Shown here in pieces: positions 57,641 to 64,000 of a DNA stretch of 64,000 nt. Origin of the DNA: Bin80 sp026708685 (GTDB lineage Bacteria > Bacteroidota > Rhodothermia > Rhodothermales > Bin80); the NCBI GenBank assembly GCA_965200955.1, contig OZ241742.1, forward strand, positions 1,798,001 to 1,862,000, in the 5' to 3' direction. Made by a program: the position numbers and the translations under genes. How positions within the stretch are numbered: position 1 is the stretch's first letter; the number at the start of each line of letters is the position of its first letter. The notes beneath the pieces are model-generated. The model saw only the letters and a list, made by a program, of their open reading frames with translations, was not told where the DNA came from and ran no database searches.

Positions 57641-60600
57641 ATGTCTGTGATGACCTTCTTTTTGCTAATAGCCATCACTTTCGCAGTGGGGAGTGACTCG
57701 CTCCGCATGGACTCCTCCAATCTGCCCCCCCCCATTTTTTTAAATGAGACCGTCCATTCTGCGGTTTCAAGCACTGATTCTGTGCTTCATGGTACAGTAT
57801 TAACGAATTCGGAGAAGTACGCAGCAGAATCATCTCCCCTTTCTACACGAAACTTCAATCCAGAGGCATCCACCTCAGCTACCCTTAATCCACCAACAGG
57901 ACTGACGGTCACCGTTAGTGGGCATCTAGTGTTTGATTTAGACTGGTCCGCACCATCTGGTGGTGCCGTTGCCTATAAGGTTGAGTGGTCTACTGACAGT
58001 GGGTCCAATTGGTCGGTTTTGGTGGATAAAGTGACTCGCATGGGTTATACTCATATTAGTAATCTGCTTACCCCTGGATCCACCTTTCAGTACAGGGTCA
58101 GATCGCTTAATGCCGACGATGCTGAAAGTCAGCCTTCATCGGTGGTGAGCGGGACTACAGTAGCTCAATCGAGTACCAATCTTTTCACAAATGTCAGTGC
58201 AATAAGAGCGTCCTCTACTTCTATCACAGTTTCTGCAGAGCCCCCCGCTGGACAACTAATTTCTCCAATTATAGCTGCTATCACCACTGACGATGGAAAT
58301 ACCTGGCGGCTACAAACTGTCACTCAACATATTGGATCCGCTAGATGGTCTCGTACTTTTAGTGGATTAGATACTGAAACGTGTTATGGTTTCAGAGTCC
58401 GTTGGTCTAATGATGGTTTTTCTGACGAAGTCTATGCAAGCACGGGGACCGTATCGCCCCCATCTGCCCTGACGGGGCTCACCTCCACAGCAGATGGCGA
58501 AACAGCGATCAACCTCTTATGGACAGCTCCCACGACCGACAAATGCGGACAGATCACTGGATACAAATTTGAGGTCTCTACCGATGGTGGAAGTACGTTT
58601 TCAGATCTGGTGGCCAGTCATGGCATGACCACCTACTCGCACACCGGTCTGAGTGGTGGCGATACTCGTCAGTATCGGGTAAGTGCCATCAACTCGGGTG
58701 ACACCGGTGCGGTTTCCAGTGTGGCTAATGCCACGACCGATGGTACTGCAACCACCATTCCCGGTGCACCGACTTCGCTCACAGCAACTGCAGATGGGCA
58801 AACCACCATCAACCTGAGTTGGACAGCCCCAACAAGTAATGGCGGTGCAGCGATTAGCAGCTACCGGATTCTGGTGTCCGTAGACGGAACCAGTTTTACT
58901 GAACTCGTGGCAAGTCATACATCGACCAGCTATTCGCACACCGGCCTGGCCCCTGTCACCACCCGTTACTATAGTGTCAGTGCACTCAACTCTGTTGGTA
59001 GAGGTCCGGAGTCCAGTGCGGTCAATGCGACGACCGATGCGGGGCCCCCTAGTGCTCCAACCGATTTTGACGTAGCCACCGATCATTATCATATTATGAC
59101 CTTAGCATGGGATATACCGACCACTAACGGCGGTGCAGCCATCACTGGATATAATATTGAATGGTCCTACGACGGTTCACTTTGGTCTACTCTGGTCGAC
59201 AATACCAACTCCACTGCTGTAGAATATGAACATATCAGTAGTCGTCTCACACCCGGTGATGACTTTTACTATCGAGTGAGAGCGATCAATTCTGTCGGAC
59301 ATGGTTCGTGGTCCACTGAGGAAAGTAATACGGCTATTGATGCTGAAGGTATAGGTATTGCTACAAGCGTTACAGCTTCAATCACCTCTACAAGTCACAT
59401 CTCTGTTTCGTGGAGTGCACCATCAGATATACCATCAGCTGGCGAGATCGTCTCATACTCTATCTACAAATCTTATGATAATGGAGATTCTTGGGAGAGC
59501 ATAGGCTCCCAAAGTGCTACTCCAACAACATATATGGACACTGGCCCCTTCACGATCGGATCTTCGTATGGTAATCGATTGACTACGAGCTACAGTGAAC
59601 AACGATTCCATACCTCTATATCTGATTTTTCTGACGAGGCTTATATCACCTTCAGCACTGCCCCGGGTGCACCGACGGGGCTCAGTGCAGCGGCAAATGG
59701 GCCAACCACGATTGATTTGAGTTGGATAGCTCCAACAAGTATGGGTGGTGCGGCCATCAGCGGTTACCGGATTGAGGTGTCTACAGACGGTGGAAGTACG
59801 TTTACGCAACTGGTGGAAAGTCATAGCTCAACCAGCTATTCGCATACCGGCCTAAATGGTGCTACAACCCGTCACTACCGGGTGCGTGCCATCAACTCGG
59901 TAGGTAGTAGTGCATGGTCCAATACAGCCAATGCCAGCACAGCCGCGGCCACGGTTCCCGGTGCACCAACGGGGCTCACTGCGGCGGCAGATGGGCAATC
60001 GACCATTGATTTGAGTTGGACCGCCCCCGCAAGTAATGGAGGCGCGGCCATCAGCGGCTACCGGATTGAGGTGTCCACAGACGGAGGAACCAATTTCTCG
60101 CAACTGGTGGTAAGTCAGAGCAAGATCACCTATTCGCACACTGGTCTAAGTGCTGGCTCAGCCCGTCACTACCGTGTGCGTGCCAGCAACTCGGTAGGCA
60201 ATAGTGGATGGTCCAATACAGCCAATGCCAGCACAGCCGCGCCACGGTTCCCGGTGCACCAACGGGGCTCACTGCGGCGGCAGATGGGCAATCGACCATT
60301 GATTTGAGTTGGACCGCCCCCGCAAGTAATGGAGGCGCGGCCATCAGCGGCTACCGGATTGAGGTGTCCACAGACGGAGGAACCAATTTCTCGCAACTGG
60401 TGGTAAGTCAGAGCAAGACCACCTATTCGCACACTGGTCTAAGTGCTGGCTTAGCCCGTCACTACCGTGTGCGTGCCAGCAACTCGGTAGGCAATAGTGG
60501 ATGGTCCAATACAGCCAATGCCACAACCGGTGCGGCTACGGCTCCGACAGCCCCGAGATCATTGACGGCGACTTCTGTTGGGCAAACCACCATCAACCTG

Positions 60601-62939
60601 AGTTGGACCGCTCCGGCAAGTAATGGCGGCACGGCAATCAGCGGCTATCGGATTGAGTGGTCGGCCAACGGGACTTCAAACTGGCAAAATGTTTCTCCCG
60701 CACATACGGGCACGGAGCGCATCTATGCCGATACTGGACTTAATTCTGGAACAACGCGGCATTACCGTGTTTATGCCAGCAACTCGGTGGGGGAAAGTAC
60801 TGCTGCATCCAATGTAGACAATGCGACTACGATATCGGCATCTGCATCGGCAACTGCACCGAGTGCACCGAGGTCGATGACCGCGACGGCATCGGGGCAG
60901 ACGACCATCAATCTATCGTGGAGTGCTCCATCCAGTACGGGAGGTGCATCCATTACAGGATACCGCATACAGTGGTCAACAGATGGAAACGATCCTTGGA
61001 CAAACCTGACAAGAACGAACCCTACTGCAACGGCAACGACGGATTCCCATACAGGACTGACAGCAGGAACGACACGCTACTACCGTGTTTATGCGATCAA
61101 CTCCGTAGGAGAAAGCCCAGCATCCAGTGCTACCGCGGCGACTACTGGAACGGCCACCGCACCGACTGCACCAAGGTTTCTCCGTGCGACAGCATCGGGG
61201 CAAACCACTATTAATCTATCGTGGAGTGCTCCATCCAGTACGGGAGATGCGTCCATTATAGGATACCGGATTGAAGTATCGGACGATGGGAGTACCAACT
61301 GGGAGGATTTGGTCGAAAATCACATCGAAACCACCTACTCCCATACTGGACTAACCGAAAGCACCACTCGCCATTACCGTGTTTATGCCATCAACTCCGT
61401 AGGAGAAAGCTCAGCATCCGATGTAGTCAATGCGACGACAGCCACAGGAACGTCAACAGGGATTGTTGTCTCGTTTGACGTAGCGTCTTCTCAGGTCAAC
61501 GAAACGACAGCCACGGCAACGGTTCAGGTGAATGTGAATCCTGCACCAACAACTTCGCTCACCATGACATATTCTCTGGGAGGTACAGCCACTGAAAATG
61601 CCGATTACACATTCAAGGATCAGGCTCTGTCATAGTGGCCGCCAATGCGACCTCAACGAATCTTGCCATCGTGATCACCAATGATCCAGTAGATGAATCT
61701 GACGAGACGGTGATCGTGACGCTGACCAGCGGTGCAGGATATGACACAGGAAGTCAAGGGATACACACACTGACCATTGTTGATGATGACGATCCTGATG
61801 TCCAGCCATTATTGTTTGCCACGACAATCCTCAATCAATCCTTTCTTGTGGGAGTGCCCATTGATGAGGTGATGTTTCCTGATGCCGTAGGAGGAACCCA
61901 ACCCTATCACTATGCTCTTACGCCAGATCCGCCCGCAGGACTTGAGTTGGATGCTTCCACCCAAACATTGAGTGGAACTCCATCAGAGCGTCTATCTCCC
62001 ACCACTTTTACGTATACGGTCACCGATGACGAAAATGCCACGGCGATACAGACATTCACCATAGAAGTTACTGCACCGCAGGACCTAGTCTTTGCTGACT
62101 CGGTTGCAGATCAGATGTGTCCAGTGGGAAAAGCGATTGCTGATCATGTGCTACCCAGTGCCTTGGGAGGGGTACTGCCGTACATGTATACTGTAACCCC
62201 AGACCTTCCCAAGGGGATTGCCTTTGATGCAGAAACCCGTACGCTCAGCGGAACGCCTTCAGAGGTGACAAAGTCGCAGGTCTATACCTATACCGTGGAG
62301 GATTGTGCGGGGACCAGTAGCAAACTGGACTTTGACATCAAAGTGTACGCCATCATTTTTACCAAAACTATCCCCAATCAGTCCTTTCCGCGAGGGCAAG
62401 CCATTGATCCTCTGTTGCTTCCAGAGGTAACAGGAGGCGTGCCTCCCATCCAGTATACCCTTACGCTGTTTGATCTTCCATTTGACCTGCGGTTTGATGC
62501 TCGGACGCGAACCATCAGTGGAACTCCGTTGGTCATCACTCCACGGATCGCCTTGACCTACACAGCGACGGATTACCACGGGGCACAGGATAGCCTCCTA
62601 TTCAGCATTAGTATCATATCTCCTGTTCATGCAGATAAAAATCCGGGTATTCCCCAAGAATTCCGGGGGTATTCCAACTATCCGAATCCATTCCAGAGTT
62701 CCACGAATCTGGTCTTTGATCTTCCATGGCCTGCACGCGTGCAGGTGGAAGTGTTGGATATCACGGGGAGACGGTTGGTGTCAAGCCCGTCGGTGTATTT
62801 GACCGCTGGATGGGGCAATGAAATAGAACTCAGCGATCTGAATTTGCCCTCTGGTGCGTATCTGTATCGGATTCAAGCCACATCTTTGGATGATAATTCT
62901 TCTTCGGTCTATGTTGGACACTCTATGAGTGTTCGGTAA
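57641..62939 (+). pseudogene. Large T9SS-secreted FN3/Calx-beta protein gene with two frameshifts
   Basis: Three open frames (57641-60307, 60208-61635, 61635-62939) are parts of one gene of about 1760 codons. After a signal peptide (VMTFFLLIAITFAVGSDS) there are about 13 fibronectin-III domains, most with the pattern PGAPTGLTA..DGQTTINLSW and SGYRIE.S.DGG. A Calx-beta domain follows (ATVQVNVNPAPTTSLTMTYS ... SDETVIVTLTSG), then three He_PIG Ig-like domains (NQSFLVGVPIDEVMF, LSGTPSE) and a T9SS sorting domain (GYSNYPNPFQSSTNLVFDLP). Frameshift 1: one G lost at about 60240 (GCCGCGCC against GCCGCGGCC) at a repeat junction. Frameshift 2: near 61605, within ACACATTCAAGG in the Calx-beta domain. 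It would be a surface protein if intact. Confidence 0.85.
59950..60535 (+). repeat. Recent tandem duplication of one FN3 unit
   Basis: Two units with a 293-base offset (CACGGTTCCCGGTGCACC at 59950 and 60243) are almost identical, differing at only a few sites (for example AAGATCACC against AAGACCACC). The full unit would be 294 bases; the missing base at the junction causes the frameshift. Confidence 0.85.
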
Positions 62940-63119
62940 ATCAGCGAAGTAGTTAAGTTTGCAGTAGCATCCTGCCCCAAGCGGGAGTTGACAGGAGAAA
63001 AAGTGAGAATTAATACTGAATGGAATTAATTGATCAAAATATGGGACTCTCCTCCCTGTGACGATGGGTCAATCAAATAATTGGAACAATAAAATACTCA
63101 CTCGCAGATCAAGGTGATG
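62940..63119. other. Spacer between convergent genes
   Basis: 180 bases between the FN3 gene and the esterase gene. No gene; no convincing terminator hairpin seen. Confidence 0.4.
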
Positions 63120-64000
63120 CTAATACTGATGAAACGCCTGAGAAATGAAGTAAAGCACTTCGGGTAAGCTCTCACGCCAGTAGGTCCATGTATGACCTCC
63201 ATCCCGAATGCGAAATTCATGGGGGATGCCACGCCTTCGGAGTTCAATGTGGGCGAGAGAATTTCCTTCATAGAGATAGTCATCATCTCCGCAATCAATA
63301 AACCATCGGACCGATTGGATGTGATCTTTGGGCAAACTCTGAATGAGTTCAACAGCGTTGTGCTGCGTCACATAGTGTTCAATATCAGAGTCGGAGATGC
63401 CTGTCATATCATTTCCCCAACGCTCCATCGTATTTTTATAATCTTCGGCAGAGCTGGGGCCAACCCACGCACTAAGGGGTGCAGCTGAAGAAAAGAGGTC
63501 GGGTCGACGAAGTGCATAGATAAATGAACCGCCACCTCCCATGGATAAGCCAGAAACAGCACGATACCGCTTTTCAGGCTTGACCCGGAATCGTTTCTCC
63601 ACATGTGGGATCAATTCCTCAAAAAAGAAATCCTCGTATCGCCATGAATTGGTTACATCATTGAAATATCCACGGACCCCAGTATTTGCATCTGGCATGA
63701 TGATCACCATTGGCGTAGCTTTTCCGTCACGGATGGCTTCGTCGGTGATATGGCGAACTTCACCAAACTGGATCCAACCCGTTTGATCATCTCCTGAACC
63801 ATGCAATAAATAGAGTGCTGGATAGCTGCGCTCACTTGTATGATAGTCAGGCGGGAGGTAGACAGCAAATTTTCGCTCTGAATTCAGAATTTCACTTTGC
63901 AGGGTGAGATCATCATGCACGGTGCTATGTTGGGCAGAGCCATGCAGAGGAAGAAGAAGTGCAGTCAAAAGCACTAGGGGAGCAGCTTTTGCTACGAATC
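63120..64000 (-). CDS. Exported esterase (esterase D/Fes-type alpha/beta hydrolase), start beyond window
   Basis: The frame is open to the right edge; reading back gives FVAKAAPLVLLTALLLPLHG then SAQ, a signal peptide whose Met lies outside. The GTG at 63974 is within it and is unlikely to be the start. The putative esterase (PF00756-like) motifs are present: FAVYLPPDYHTSERSYPALY, LLHGSGDD, MVIIMPDAN, nucleophile SGLSMGGGGS, acid FIDCGDDDYLYEGN, and DGGHTWTYW with the catalytic His. About 290 aa visible, nearly the usual length. It probably cleaves feruloyl, acetyl or siderophore esters outside the cytoplasm; substrate not determined. Confidence 0.9.
   Translation of the reverse strand, partial: FVAKAAPLVLLTALLLPLHGSAQHSTVHDDLTLQSEILNSERKFAVYLPPDYHTSERSYPALYLLHGSGDDQTGWIQFGEVRHITDEAIRDGKATPMVIIMPDANTGVRGYFNDVTNSWRYEDFFFEELIPHVEKRFRVKPEKRYRAVSGLSMGGGGSFIYALRRPDLFSSAAPLSAWVGPSSAEDYKNTMERWGNDMTGISDSDIEHYVTQHNAVELIQSLPKDHIQSVRWFIDCGDDDYLYEGNSLAHIELRRRGIPHEFRIRDGGHTWTYWRESLPEVLYFISQAFHQY

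Noticed and set aside
58601..60432. Minus-strand open frames opposite the FN3 gene
   Set aside because: Mirror images of the FN3 repeats; Cys/Gly-rich nonsense composition.

Overview
The window looks like chromosome from a Bacteroidota/Rhodothermota-type bacterium (inference). The clues are type IX secretion (T9SS) C-terminal sorting domains with YPNPF motifs on several exported proteins, a TonB-dependent receptor with a carboxypeptidase-regulatory-like N-terminus, an ASPIC/UnbV-type repeat protein beside a TPR lipoprotein, and start codons without strong Shine-Dalgarno sequences. Ordinary housekeeping or metabolic genes are recO, a full-length aconitase, hyuA and hyuB, and one tRNA-Ala(CGC). 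The rest is mostly surface proteins, insertion sequences and broken accessory genes.

Layout. 1-5748 (minus): an operon of a glycan-binding-like T9SS cargo, a TonB receptor and an exported protein cut by the window edge, with overlapping or abutting ends. 5.7-9.8 kb: AT-rich decayed island with a dead Panacea-domain gene, two or three FRG-domain remnants and two copies of an 82-aa gene, one intact. 9.9-15.6 kb: TPR lipoprotein, FG-GAP/ASPIC protein and LacI regulator (minus), divergent from an SGNH hydrolase with a long C-terminal extension. 15.6-20.6 kb: recO, then an AAA ATPase overlapping a small PD-(D/E)XK-like nuclease (candidate two-gene defence system), then a Fic protein. 20.8-24.8 kb: nested transposons; an IS1595-type element sits inside an IS4-type element whose transposase carries an N-terminal DruA-like (DUF4338) domain; both have intact target duplications. 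25-30 kb: subtilisin-like protease with plant-type LRRs and T9SS tail, then hyuA. 30.4-32.4 kb: a 2.0 kb IS in a CTAG site exactly at the stop codon of the next gene. 32.4-41.6 kb (minus): a 3059-aa protein with 21 Ig-like repeats and a predicted C-terminal beta-barrel. 42-46.3 kb: hyuB and aconitase, convergent with overlapping ends. 46.5-50 kb: tRNA-Ala followed by an island with an AAA ATPase split by an IS4-family element. 50-56.5 kb: BNR/sortilin-like exported protein, two decayed genes (membrane, coiled coil) and an AAA_14/DUF4143 ATPase preceded by two adjacent palindromes. 57.6-62.9 kb: one large FN3/Calx-beta/T9SS gene broken by two frameshifts. 63.1-64 kb: exported esterase cut by the window edge.

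How it fits together: the surface and export genes suggest polymer capture and interaction with surfaces or other cells. The accessory stretches show heavy IS traffic and gene decay, with single-base indels and nonsense codons in otherwise readable frames. Some of the single-base indels could be assembly errors; the nonsense substitutions and the IS insertions with target duplications are less likely to be. The best candidates for something undescribed are the ATPase/nuclease pair at 16.9-18.9 kb, the DruA-transposase fusion, and the repeated 82-aa/FRG module.
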